Source: an uncultured Clostridia bacterium (GTDB taxonomy: Bacteria; Bacillota; Clostridia; Christensenellales; Aristaeellaceae). From it: a stretch of 64,000 nt of DNA. The position numbers and the translations under genes are program-made. The notes under the pieces were generated by a model. It was not told where the DNA came from, searched no databases, and saw nothing but the letters and a program-made list of their open reading frames with translations. The DNA lies in assembly GCA_946414315.1 (NCBI GenBank), contig CAMKNZ010000001.1, forward strand, positions 124,001 to 188,000, written 5' to 3'. This document shows, piece by piece, positions 11,135 through 20,617 of this stretch. Numbering within the stretch: position 1 is the stretch's first letter; each line of letters opens with the position of its first letter.

Positions 11135-12960
11135 TCCCTGAGCATGCATTGGAAGCAGTCCGTTCCGGCTGCTGCGATCTCATAGACCGAATGGCAGAAA
11201 ACGGCGTTTTTGAGAATATCACCGTGGAAGGTAAATCCCTTTTAGTCAGAACTGCGGCGGAAACAGGACAAAGTGTCATGCTGCGCTTTCTTTTTGAAAA
11301 TCATCACCTTTATTCTGCAGATCCGGACCATCGGGGCCGGAATCTGCTGCATGCTGCTGCTTCCTCCGGAGATGCGGATACAGTTCGGTTCGCGATGGAC
11401 GTCCTGGGCTTTGATCCACTCAGCGGAGACCTTCAGGGCATTACACCGCTGGATCTCGCACAGCAGGCCCGGAATCAGGACGCTTTCTGCCTGCTGTCCG
11501 CCCGTCTGGATTTTACGCCGGACCGGGGTTACCGCAATCCGGTTCTGAGGGGATGCCATCCGGATCCTTCTGTATTACGGGTCGGGGAGGATTATTATCT
11601 GGTCAATTCTTCCTTTGTATTCTTTCCCGCCCTGCCGGTTTATCATTCCCGGGATCTTGTGCACTGGCGGGAAATCAGCCATGCCGTTCATGACCTGGAA
11701 TCGTCCGGGTTGGCCGGACTTCCCGGCGGATTCGGATACTGGGCTCCGGATATTTCTTTTTTCCAGGGAAAGTACTGGGTCGTCGCCACCCTGAGAAGAA
11801 ACACCAAACCGTATCGGCTTCAGATGATCACCTCCGCCGCAGATCCCCGCGGGCCATGGGATCCGCCGAAATTTCTGCCGCTGGACGGCATTGATCCTTC
11901 CCTCTTCACCGACAAGGACGGCCGACGGTATATCCTGCTGAATCCCGGTGCCATGATTGCTGAAATCAGCGATACCGGAGAACTGCTTTCGAAGCCCCGG
12001 CTTCTTTCTTTCGGTTCCGCACATATCAAGCCCGAAGGTCCCCATCTGGTCAGAAAAGATGAGTGGTACTATCTTTTTCTGGCCGAGGGCGGCACCGGGG
12101 AAGAGCATATGGAAACCGTGCTGAGAAGCCGCGTTCTGACCGGACCATATGAGAGCTGCCCCTTCAATCCGATCCTCGGCAAAAAGAATTTTCTGTCTCC
12201 AATCCGCCGCAGCGGCCATGGAAAACCTGTGCAGCTTCCGGACGGAAGATGGTATATGGCCTACCTCTGTACACGTCCTGTGGAGGAACGTACCCTGATG
12301 GGCCGTGAAACCGCACTGGATCCGATCGTCTGGACAGCAGACGGCTGGCCTGTGGTCAACAGCCTGAAAGGTCCAAGCTGCCTGCAGGCGCTTCCTTTTC
12401 CGGACACCTGTCCCGATCCTTACACGCCTGATTTTGAAATCTCACCTCGGAACGATCCGGATACATTTACGGACCGTTCCGGCGACAGGGTCAGGCTTCG
12501 CTGCGGGCCGGATCCCGCTTCGCTGCTGCCCTGCAGCCTGCTGCTGCGCCGTCAGTCTGAACCGGAACTGGTCCAGACCGCCAGGGTGGACCTGAGCCAG
12601 GCCTGCGAAGGGGACATCGGTGCGCTCACCGGGTATTACGACGAACAAAGCTTTTATCTCTTTGGGCTTAGAAAGGAGAAAAAAGGATGCTCCCTGATCC
12701 TGACTGAGCAGGTTGGGGACAGCCGGAACACACGAATCCTTGCTGCTTTAGATGTGCTGGATGCCGTACTGTCCGTCCGTGGCGAAGGTCTGGATCGCCG
12801 CCTGCTTCTGCAGGACAGGACCATATCTGTCCTCCGTACGGAGTACCTTTGCGATGAAGGTCTCCCGAACAGCAAGCGCTTTACCGGTGCGATGTACGGC
12901 CTGGCGGCGGTCGGCTCCGGCACCGTGGTTTTTGACGAACCGGAAACCTGTGCCCTGTGA
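11131..12960 (+). CDS. Ankyrin-repeat domain fused to GH43 family glycosidase
   Basis: N-terminal ANK-like repeats (GRNLLHAAASSGDADTVRFAMDVLGFDPLSGDLQGITPLDLAQQA); GH43 signature YRNPVLRGCHPDPSVLRVGEDYYLVNSSF and KPEGPHL; GTG start overlaps previous stop. Confidence 0.88.
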   Translation: MIPEHALEAVRSGCCDLIDRMAENGVFENITVEGKSLLVRTAAETGQSVMLRFLFENHHLYSADPDHRGRNLLHAAASSGDADTVRFAMDVLGFDPLSGDLQGITPLDLAQQARNQDAFCLLSARLDFTPDRGYRNPVLRGCHPDPSVLRVGEDYYLVNSSFVFFPALPVYHSRDLVHWREISHAVHDLESSGLAGLPGGFGYWAPDISFFQGKYWVVATLRRNTKPYRLQMITSAADPRGPWDPPKFLPLDGIDPSLFTDKDGRRYILLNPGAMIAEISDTGELLSKPRLLSFGSAHIKPEGPHLVRKDEWYYLFLAEGGTGEEHMETVLRSRVLTGPYESCPFNPILGKKNFLSPIRRSGHGKPVQLPDGRWYMAYLCTRPVEERTLMGRETALDPIVWTADGWPVVNSLKGPSCLQALPFPDTCPDPYTPDFEISPRNDPDTFTDRSGDRVRLRCGPDPASLLPCSLLLRRQSEPELVQTARVDLSQACEGDIGALTGYYDEQSFYLFGLRKEKKGCSLILTEQVGDSRNTRILAALDVLDAVLSVRGEGLDRRLLLQDRTISVLRTEYLCDEGLPNSKRFTGAMYGLAAVGSGTVVFDEPETCAL

Positions 12961-12983
12961 CTGAACAACCTTCCGGAGGTTTG

Positions 12984-14411
12984 ATGATGCGCTACCAGAA
13001 TCCCATTCTGTATATGGATCTCTCCGACCCTGACGTCATCCGCGTCGGGGAGGACTTTTATATGACAGCGTCCTCCTTTACTTACGTGCCGGGTCTGCCG
13101 GTTTTACATTCCCGGGATCTGGTGCATTGGGAGATCGTCGGATATGCCGCTGACCGCCTCCCTGCCGCGCGGTATGATCGGCCCGCCCATGGCTGCGGTA
13201 TCTGGGCACCGAGCTTCCGTTATCATCAGGGCCTGTTTTATATTTACGCCTGCATGCCTGACGAAGGGTTGTACGCCTGGACCGCGAAGGATCCTGCCGG
13301 TCCCTGGCAATGCCATCTGGTCAAGGCGGTCACCGGTTGGATCGATCCCTGCCCGCTCTTCGATGAAGACGGGGTCTGGCTGATCCATGGCTTTGCGGCC
13401 AGCCGGGTCGGCATCAACAATATTCTGTATATCCATCGTCTGTCTGATGACGGTATGTCAGTCCTGGATAAAGGGCGCAGGGTTTATGACGGTGCGGAAC
13501 ACGGAGATGTCACGGTGGAAGGTCCCAAACTTTACCGCCGCGACGGTATTTACTGGATTCTCTGCCCTGCCGGAGGCGTCCGTACCGGCTATCAGCTGGC
13601 GCTTCGCTCCAACAGCCTTTTCGGCCCCTTTGAGCGACGAATCGTGCTGGAGCAGGGCCCTTCCCCGGTCAACGGACCGCATCAGGGAGGCTGGGTTGAT
13701 GACGGTCACGGCGGGGATTGGTTCATTCATTTCCAGGACGTCGGCCCCTACGGACGGATCCCGCACCTGCAGCCGGTAGACTGGTCGGACGGCTGGCCTG
13801 TCATGGGCAATCAGGGAATACCTGTCGCTGAGTGGGATACAGGGCTTCCGGCTGTTCCTGTTTCTGTTCCTCTCTCAGATTTTTTTGAGACGGCGATCGG
13901 GCCAGCCTGGCAGTGGCAGGCTAATCCGGATCCTTCCTGGTTCACCCTGCTCAGACCCGGCCTGCGTCTCCACGCCGTACCGGCAGACCGCCTGTATGAA
14001 GCCGGTTCCTTCCTTTCCCGGCTGATGACCAGCCGTAATTTTGATATGGATGTCCGGCTGACCGTCCCCCGATCCGATACGGCTGTCACGGGAATCGGAC
14101 TCATGGGGAACAATTATTTCTATGCCGCTCTGCGCAATGGGGCTGTCCGACTTGTCAGCGGCAGTGCGGAAGAAGCGGAAAAAGAACTGCTCTCTTTCCC
14201 GTATAAAAAAGCAGAGCTCCTGCTCCGCCTTCGGGTCCGCAATGGATTTGTTTCTTTCTTCTTTGGCACGTTCGGCTGTGATCCCGAGCCGCTCGGCGGA
14301 CCCTTCCCGATGGTTCCGGGAGGATGGACCGGCGCCCGTCCGGGAATTTTCTGCACCGGGAACAACGGGTATGCGGACTTTCATTCCGTGCTGATCACTG
14401 AATACCGATAA
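12984..14411 (+). CDS. GH43 family glycosidase (xylosidase/arabinofuranosidase type)
   Basis: YQNPILYMDLSDPDVIRVGEDFYMTASSFTYVPGLPVLHSRDLVHW, TVEGPKLYRR; ggagg RBS before ATG 12984. Confidence 0.9.
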   Translation: MMRYQNPILYMDLSDPDVIRVGEDFYMTASSFTYVPGLPVLHSRDLVHWEIVGYAADRLPAARYDRPAHGCGIWAPSFRYHQGLFYIYACMPDEGLYAWTAKDPAGPWQCHLVKAVTGWIDPCPLFDEDGVWLIHGFAASRVGINNILYIHRLSDDGMSVLDKGRRVYDGAEHGDVTVEGPKLYRRDGIYWILCPAGGVRTGYQLALRSNSLFGPFERRIVLEQGPSPVNGPHQGGWVDDGHGGDWFIHFQDVGPYGRIPHLQPVDWSDGWPVMGNQGIPVAEWDTGLPAVPVSVPLSDFFETAIGPAWQWQANPDPSWFTLLRPGLRLHAVPADRLYEAGSFLSRLMTSRNFDMDVRLTVPRSDTAVTGIGLMGNNYFYAALRNGAVRLVSGSAEEAEKELLSFPYKKAELLLRLRVRNGFVSFFFGTFGCDPEPLGGPFPMVPGGWTGARPGIFCTGNNGYADFHSVLITEYR

Positions 14412-14417
14412 TACCGG

Positions 14418-15542
14418 TCATTTCCCGGTCCTGAGCAATTCCGTATAGCACAGCACAAAAGGCGCGACGCCCTTGGCATCATTGGCTACCACCGGTTCCG
14501 AAACATAGTATTCAAAGCTGCCGTCCCGGCGCCGGTTATTTTCCGGGCCCAGGCCCGCAACCAGGCAGATACCGCCAAGTTCCGGCTCGCCATCTTTCCA
14601 GATCAGTCGGTCTGCCAGCGCCTGGAAGGTCTTTCTTCCCTTTGTTGCAAAGTCCTTGTCCAGGACGCCGAGCCGGGTGCCTTTCAGCATACCGCAGGCA
14701 ATCATGGAGCTGCCGCTCGATTCCAGATAATTTCCTTCCCGGCCGCCCTGGTCCACCACCTGCCAATACAGGCCGGTCTCAGGATCAACAAATCGGGCAA
14801 CACTTCCAGCCAGATCTGTGAAGATTTCAGCGATCTCCTTCCTTTCCGATCCTTCCGGCAGGATTTCGCACAGATCCGCCAACGCCATGAAAAACCAACC
14901 CAGTGCCCGCAGCCAGAAGCAGCGGCTCAGACCGGTTTCCGGATTTGCCCAGAAAGCTTTCCTGCTCGCATCATAGCCATGATAGTACAATCCTGTTTCA
15001 GAATCCCGCATCCTCGCTCTTACGATCCGGACCTGCTTGAGGATATCCGACATATCGCCGTTTCCGAAATGTCTTTGATACAGCGCTTCAAAGGGCTGCG
15101 CCATATAAATCCCATCCAGCCAGACCTGATCCGGGTATATTTTTTTATGCCAGAAGGAACCTTCCGATGTGCGTGGCTGCTGTTCCAGTGTTCGATGCAG
15201 CATCTCCGCCGCCTTCCGGTATTTCTCCTTGCCGGTCATTTGATATACGAGAAACAGCACCCGGCCTTCATTGATATCATCCAACTGGCGTTTCTCCGAA
15301 TCAAAGGTCAGGATCTCACCGTTTTCCCGGACAAAATAGTCTGTAACCCGTTCGGCAAAAGATGCATAACGCAGATCACCCGTAATATCTGTCATGGAAA
15401 ACAGTGCTGTCAGCATACAGCCGTCGATATAATTCCAGGTCGTCGGCTTCCCTTCCCGGATCTTTTCCAGATTCCATGCAGTTCTATCCGGTGTGCTTTT
15501 TTCCACCAATCGCAGAATATACTGCTCAATACGGTCATTCAT
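14418..15542 (-). CDS. GH105 unsaturated rhamnogalacturonyl/galacturonyl hydrolase
   Basis: YteR/RhiN-like TWNYIDGCMLTAL, VWLDGIYMAQPF, RALGWFFMALAD, YLESSGSSMIACGM. Confidence 0.88.
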   Translation of the reverse strand: MNDRIEQYILRLVEKSTPDRTAWNLEKIREGKPTTWNYIDGCMLTALFSMTDITGDLRYASFAERVTDYFVRENGEILTFDSEKRQLDDINEGRVLFLVYQMTGKEKYRKAAEMLHRTLEQQPRTSEGSFWHKKIYPDQVWLDGIYMAQPFEALYQRHFGNGDMSDILKQVRIVRARMRDSETGLYYHGYDASRKAFWANPETGLSRCFWLRALGWFFMALADLCEILPEGSERKEIAEIFTDLAGSVARFVDPETGLYWQVVDQGGREGNYLESSGSSMIACGMLKGTRLGVLDKDFATKGRKTFQALADRLIWKDGEPELGGICLVAGLGPENNRRRDGSFEYYVSEPVVANDAKGVAPFVLCYTELLRTGK

Positions 15543-16941
15543 CGTCTGTTGCCTTTTCCTTTCCCTTTTCAGCCCTTCCAGTTTTCACCCGGTTCTTCCG
15601 CCATATTCCGCATCGATACAGGATATACAGCACAAGCGCTGCGATTCCGTTGCTGATCACCACGCTCAGCCACACACTCCGTACGCCGAGATGCAGTACA
15701 CTCTCACAGAACCAAAGAGTCGCAAAACGATATATCCACAATCGGGATGCATCACTGAGCATCGTGATCTCCGTATGCCCGGTTCCCTGAAACAACCCGG
15801 TCAGATTGTTGTAAAACCCGTTTGTCCACGCCCAGAATGCCATCAGCGCCAGGAAATCCGCCGCCATGTCGATCACTTTCTCATCGGCAGAGAAAACACT
15901 CACCAAGCCGCGGGAAATTGTTGGACGGCTGATGATCAGTCCCCCGACAAACAGGAATAGTACACTGCAGGCAATAGAGAGGCGGCATCCTTGCCGGGCC
16001 CGGTCCGGTTTCCCTGCACCGACATTCAACGCTGTGATGGTCGCTGTAGCAGATCCCATGGCGTTGGACGGCATGGAAATTAAGCCATTAATCTTGTTGC
16101 CGATACCGTATGCTGCCATCGCCTGACTCCCGTAAGTCAGCACTGTGCGGCTCATCAGCAGAAAACCAACCTGCATCATACTGGAGCCCATCGCCGTGGG
16201 CAGGCCGATATAAATGATCTGACGGACCTGATTCTTCCGCGGCCGGAGTTCACTACGTTCCAGATGAAGTTCACCTCTCCGGCTCACCAATGCACTCAAC
16301 GCCACACCGGCTGCAGCTGCTTTGGCCCCGATTGTTGCAAGCGCAGCGCCGGTGGCTCCGAGATTTAGAACAACCATCAGGAGCGGATCAAGAACCATAT
16401 TGATCAGCACGCCTAAAAGATTGATCAGCATTGGCCGCACCGTATTGCCCCTGCTCTGGCTTACAGCCTGAAACACACTCATCGTAAAGAGAAACGGCAT
16501 GTCCAGGATCACCAATCGCAGATAGCTGATTCCGGCATTCAGCACACCGTTTTCCGCTCCAAGCCAACGCACCATTGCAGGCGTAATCAGACAGATTAAT
16601 CCTGCACAAACGCAGGCAAACAGAATCGCGCAGGAAAAAACCTGATTGACCATCCGGTTGGCTTCGTCCTTCTTTCCCGCACCAAGATACTGGCTGATCA
16701 GTACGGAACCGGCTACACTGATACCGCCGCCGAAGTTGATCACAATGTTTTGCACTGGCGTCACCAGATTGATTGCCGCCAATGCATCTGTTCCGACTTT
16801 GCCGAGCCAGTAGGTATCAGTCAAATTGTAGCAGGTCTGGATCATACTGTTGATCACCACTGGTACGGCAATTACCAAAATTGCCCGCATCAGGCTTCCT
16901 TCCAGCACCTGTTTCCGTACATCTTCGCTGATCCGTTTCAA
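15535..16941 (-). CDS. MATE family efflux transporter, probable TTG start
   Basis: MATE fold, PVVINSMIQTCYNLTDTYWLGKVGTDALAAI; gggagg RBS 6 nt before TTG at 16941 (LKRISEDVRKQ). Confidence 0.85.
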   Translation of the reverse strand: MKRISEDVRKQVLEGSLMRAILVIAVPVVINSMIQTCYNLTDTYWLGKVGTDALAAINLVTPVQNIVINFGGGISVAGSVLISQYLGAGKKDEANRMVNQVFSCAILFACVCAGLICLITPAMVRWLGAENGVLNAGISYLRLVILDMPFLFTMSVFQAVSQSRGNTVRPMLINLLGVLINMVLDPLLMVVLNLGATGAALATIGAKAAAAGVALSALVSRRGELHLERSELRPRKNQVRQIIYIGLPTAMGSSMMQVGFLLMSRTVLTYGSQAMAAYGIGNKINGLISMPSNAMGSATATITALNVGAGKPDRARQGCRLSIACSVLFLFVGGLIISRPTISRGLVSVFSADEKVIDMAADFLALMAFWAWTNGFYNNLTGLFQGTGHTEITMLSDASRLWIYRFATLWFCESVLHLGVRSVWLSVVISNGIAALVLYILYRCGIWRKNRVKTGRAEKGKEKATDDE

Positions 16942-16953
16942 GAGGCTCCTCCC

Positions 16954-16984
16954 AAAAACTTTCCTGCGCATATTTGCGCAGGAA
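16954..16984 (-). terminator. Rho-independent terminator of the lplABC-like operon
   Basis: 10-bp stem ttcctgcgca/tgcgcaggaa followed on minus strand by gtttttg; downstream of 17009. Confidence 0.7.
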
Positions 16985-17008
16985 AGCAGAATCATCCGGT
17001 GTCCGGGA

Positions 17009-17917
17009 TCATTCCTTTACGGCACCGATATTGATACCTTTGACAAAATACTTCTGGAGGAACGGATAGAGAATCATGAACGGCAGAATTGCCGTAATGA
17101 CACATGCGTTCCTGATCGTGTTCTCCGTGGCTCCTCCCACAGATTCCGGAAGGTCGGAGGACTGGATCATATCACGCAGCTTCATCTGGAAATTGTACAG
17201 ATTCCGGTCGGTGATATAGAGCTTAAAATTGGTATAATCATTCCAGTAAGCCACGGCAAACATCAGACCGATAGATGCCAGCGCTGCTTTGGACAGGGGC
17301 AGTGCGATCCGGAAAAAGGCTCCCATTGGGGTACAGCCGTCCAGGTCAGCGCTCTCAAAAAGCGACTTCGGGATACCTTCAAAAAAGTTACGCATCAGTA
17401 CCAGGTTGTACACGTTGATCGCCGGCAATAGAATAGGCCCGAGCGGGTTGTCCGTCAGTCCGATTCCGCGCATAACCAGATAGCTCGGAATCATCCCGCC
17501 GGAAAAAATCATCGTGAACAGCAGAATATTCGCAAACATCGTCCGGAACGGCATGTCCCACTGGATCAGCACATAGGCGCCCATCGTAGAGAGTGTCAGG
17601 CCGAGGAAAGTTCCCGCTACAGTGGTATAGATGCTCACCCACAGGGGCCGCAGCAGGCTCTGATTACTGAAAATGGATATATAACCGTCCAACCCGAATT
17701 TGGTTGGCAGGATTTTCATACCATAACCCGTTGTCAGATCCAGAGAGTCAATCAGCACCTTCCAGATCGGAACAATAATAAGCAAGCAGATAATAACAAA
17801 GACGAAGCCGTTCAGAAAGTTGAAGAATGTATACTGACTCTTCGGTTTGTTCAGGTGCGGCGGTCCCTGTACCTTCAGACCTGCGGGTGTGGTGTACTCA
17901 GCATTTTGTTTTGCCAT
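17009..17917 (-). CDS. CUT1 carbohydrate ABC transporter permease (LplC/YtcP-like)
   Basis: EAA motif region ESADLDGCTPMGAFFRIALPLSKAALASIGLMFAV; end VKGINIGAVKE. Confidence 0.9.
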   Translation of the reverse strand: MAKQNAEYTTPAGLKVQGPPHLNKPKSQYTFFNFLNGFVFVIICLLIIVPIWKVLIDSLDLTTGYGMKILPTKFGLDGYISIFSNQSLLRPLWVSIYTTVAGTFLGLTLSTMGAYVLIQWDMPFRTMFANILLFTMIFSGGMIPSYLVMRGIGLTDNPLGPILLPAINVYNLVLMRNFFEGIPKSLFESADLDGCTPMGAFFRIALPLSKAALASIGLMFAVAYWNDYTNFKLYITDRNLYNFQMKLRDMIQSSDLPESVGGATENTIRNACVITAILPFMILYPFLQKYFVKGINIGAVKE

Positions 17918-17932
17918 AATGCGTTTCCCCCT

Positions 17933-18883
17933 TTACACAATTCCGCGTCCGCGTACTTTCTTGGACGCATAATTGCAAATCAGCATCAGCGCCAGACCCA
18001 CCAGAGACCTGAACAGTCCGATCGCTGTTGTATAACCATAATCCGCGGAAGCTCCTGCATTGAACGTCTGATAGTAGACATAGGTCTGCAATACGTTGGT
18101 AGCACGCTTCACACTGTCATTCTGCAATACAAACACACTTTCGAACAGGTTCATGATTTTGGCAAGGTTCAGGATCAGCACGGTAATGATGGTATTCCCC
18201 AGTGCCGGGAATGTTACGTACCGCATCTTCTTCCAACGTCCGGCACCGTCAATGGAAGCAGCCTCATAAATTCCAGGATCAATGCCTGTCAGGGTTGCCA
18301 TAAAGATAATCGTCTGCCAGCCTGTTTCACGCCATACGTTGATAATATAGTACCATATCCGCCACCAGCCTTTGTCTGCCAGGTAGTAGACCGGTTCGCT
18401 GATCACGCCCATCTTGATCAGCAGCTGGTTAATCAGTCCGCTGTTTGACGGGGATAACAGCAGACTGAATACGGAAGCTGTCACAACCCAGCTCATAAAG
18501 TGAGGCAGGTAGATGATTGTCTGACTCAATTTTTTGAATTTCAGAGAAATCATCTCATTCAGCAGCAGAGAGATAATTACGGCAAACCCGGTATTCAGCA
18601 ACAGCTTCACGACCGAAAAAACAATCGTGTTCGTAAAAGATACAGAGAACTGAGACTGACTGAACAGTTTTTCAAAGTTTGCCAGTCCGACCCATTTAGG
18701 ATCGCCGATGATCTTCCAGGAATAAAACGCATACCGGATACCGAACATCGGCGCATAATGGAAAACCGCCACAAATACAAGTACGGGGATAAACATCAGA
18801 TAAAAACCCCAGTATTTGGACATCCGCTTCAGCAACGGTTTTTTCCTTGCCCTGATCGTCCCGTTGGAAGTAACAGAGGCCAT
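17933..18883 (-). CDS. CUT1 carbohydrate ABC transporter permease (LplB-like)
   Basis: YEAASIDGAGRWKKMRYVTFPALGNTIITVLIL; start at ATG 18883 (MASVTSNG). Confidence 0.9.
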   Translation of the reverse strand: MASVTSNGTIRARKKPLLKRMSKYWGFYLMFIPVLVFVAVFHYAPMFGIRYAFYSWKIIGDPKWVGLANFEKLFSQSQFSVSFTNTIVFSVVKLLLNTGFAVIISLLLNEMISLKFKKLSQTIIYLPHFMSWVVTASVFSLLLSPSNSGLINQLLIKMGVISEPVYYLADKGWWRIWYYIINVWRETGWQTIIFMATLTGIDPGIYEAASIDGAGRWKKMRYVTFPALGNTIITVLILNLAKIMNLFESVFVLQNDSVKRATNVLQTYVYYQTFNAGASADYGYTTAIGLFRSLVGLALMLICNYASKKVRGRGIV

Positions 18884-18976
18884 GTTAAGCACACCTTTCT
18901 GCTTCTGTCTGGTCACAAGAAGATAAGCGGGGGCGGCGGTTTTACCGCCGCTCCCGTTGTATCAGTACTTACAGGA

Positions 18977-20467
18977 TTATTTGTTGAGTTCGTTCAGGCT
19001 CGCGACGATCTCGTTGGACATTTCCAGGCCGCCTTCGTTCTCAAACTTGGCAAAACCTTCCTCAACAGAGAGGTTACCCAGTGCGATGTCAGCGATAATC
19101 TCGCCCTTCAGGGTGGTCAGCTCGCCGTTCAGTTCGCTCAGCGTGGGAGTTGCCGGGACAATCGCGGCCAGACGGCTGTTTTCATTAAACAGTTCAGCGG
19201 CGGCTTTTGCTTCCGGCTTTACGCTGTCTTCCTTGGGATCATAGTAACCGTCTGCGAAAGATGCCAGGCTCAGCATGGGATCAATATGGTTCTTGGTATA
19301 CAGGGTGCCTTCTTTTTCCAGGTTCTCCAGCATATGGAACTGACCGTCTTCATAGGTCTTTTCTTTTTCAGTACCGGCCAGTACGGTACCGGCGCTCTTG
19401 GACCAGTGTACGCCTTCCACACCATAGGTCCACAGCATCTGGCAATCTCCGCCATCAAGCATAGTATCGATAAAGGCATCGAAAACCTTCTGAGGATCGG
19501 AGCACTTGGAAGTGATACACCATACCGGAGGTACGCGGTCGTAGTATGCCGGCAGGCCTTCCAGGGGTTTCAGGGCGATCAGTTCGCCGTCCTTGCCGTT
19601 GGCTTCCAGATTGGTCTTCAGGTTAGTTGCCCAGGTACCCGCCCAATAGGTGAACACGCCGAACTTGTCGTCATAGAATTTGTTGCGGGCGTCCGCAGTG
19701 GTATTGGTCAGGGTTTCCTTGTCAATCAGGCCGTCCTTCACGGCATCCTGAATCCGCTGCATAGCAGCTTTCATGTTATCCTGCGTGAAACCGTCCACCC
19801 AGCTGCCATCTTCCTGCTGGATAAAATAGGGATATGCATCCTGATAGAATTCAGGCAGATAATTGACAAAGGGCGCTTCATTCCCGACAAAGCCGGCCGC
19901 TGCCACTGCATAGGTACCGTACTTGGCGGTGAAAGCTTTCAGCATCTCAATGTAAGCATCGTAGGTAGTGGGGGCTTCAGTGATACCGCAGTCATCCATC
20001 CAGGCTTTCTTCACATAGGTCACACAGCCGTTGCCGCGATAGGGAGCAAACCCGTAAAGTTTTCCGTCAATCTTCAGGCCTTCGAAAACATTGTCGCCGT
20101 TAAAGCGTCCGCTGTTTTTGGTCTGGCTGTTTTCCCACGCCTCAGTCATATCCCACAGGGCGCCGTTTGCTGCGTAGTCAGCATAATAAGTGGAAGAAAG
20201 GATCAGTACATCCGGCCAGTCTCCGGAAGACATGCGCTGCTGCATAACATCATAATAAGCGCTGTGGTCCGGCTGGATGATCTCCAGGTCAAAACCGGGA
20301 TGCAGTTCTTCCCAGCGGGCTTCAAAAGCGTCCCGTCCGTTGTTCTGATCGACGACAGTCGTGTCAACCATCATCACAATCTTGAAAGTCTCCTCCGCGG
20401 AAGCGGAGATGACAACCATGCTCATGCACAGGGCAAGAGCCAGCATCAAGGCTACCAGTTTCTTCAT
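18977..20467 (-). CDS. Extracellular solute-binding protein (LplA-like)
   Basis: Signal peptide MKKLVALMLALALCMSMVVISASAEE; SBP fold; followed by two permeases. Confidence 0.9.
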   Translation of the reverse strand: MKKLVALMLALALCMSMVVISASAEETFKIVMMVDTTVVDQNNGRDAFEARWEELHPGFDLEIIQPDHSAYYDVMQQRMSSGDWPDVLILSSTYYADYAANGALWDMTEAWENSQTKNSGRFNGDNVFEGLKIDGKLYGFAPYRGNGCVTYVKKAWMDDCGITEAPTTYDAYIEMLKAFTAKYGTYAVAAAGFVGNEAPFVNYLPEFYQDAYPYFIQQEDGSWVDGFTQDNMKAAMQRIQDAVKDGLIDKETLTNTTADARNKFYDDKFGVFTYWAGTWATNLKTNLEANGKDGELIALKPLEGLPAYYDRVPPVWCITSKCSDPQKVFDAFIDTMLDGGDCQMLWTYGVEGVHWSKSAGTVLAGTEKEKTYEDGQFHMLENLEKEGTLYTKNHIDPMLSLASFADGYYDPKEDSVKPEAKAAAELFNENSRLAAIVPATPTLSELNGELTTLKGEIIADIALGNLSVEEGFAKFENEGGLEMSNEIVASLNELNK

Positions 20468-20500
20468 AGTCTTTTTCTCCTTTTTTTATTTTTGCTTTAT

Positions 20501-20518
20501 TTGAACCATCTGGTTCAA
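20501..20518. promoter_or_regulatory. Palindromic operator-like sequence TTGAACCA-TC-TGGTTCAA
   Basis: Perfect 8-bp inverted repeat, 2-bp spacer, just downstream of the predicted -10 of lplA. Confidence 0.55.
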
Positions 20519-20529
20519 TTTCTGCCATT

Positions 20530-20559
20530 ATTATACATGCAGTTGTACAGGAAAGTAAA
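20530..20559 (-). promoter_or_regulatory. Predicted promoter of the lplABC-like operon
   Basis: Minus strand TTTACT-18 bp-TATAAT. Confidence 0.65.
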
Positions 20560-20578
20560 TACCTGAAATCGGCCACTA

Positions 20579-20596
20579 TATGGACAAAACGGATAT
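20579..20596 (-). promoter_or_regulatory. Pectin-locus motif copy A (ATATCCGTTTTGTCCATA on minus strand)
   Basis: 18 nt identical to 31365..31382; about 20 bp upstream of the lplA -35 box; flanked by a second ATATC half site. Confidence 0.55.
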
Positions 20597-20617
20597 TTCA
20601 CGATATCCTGCATCCGG

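Noticed and set aside
18500-20566. 688-aa plus-strand ORF opposite the solute-binding protein and permease
   Set aside because: Antisense shadow; the minus strand has signal peptide, SBP and permease motifs
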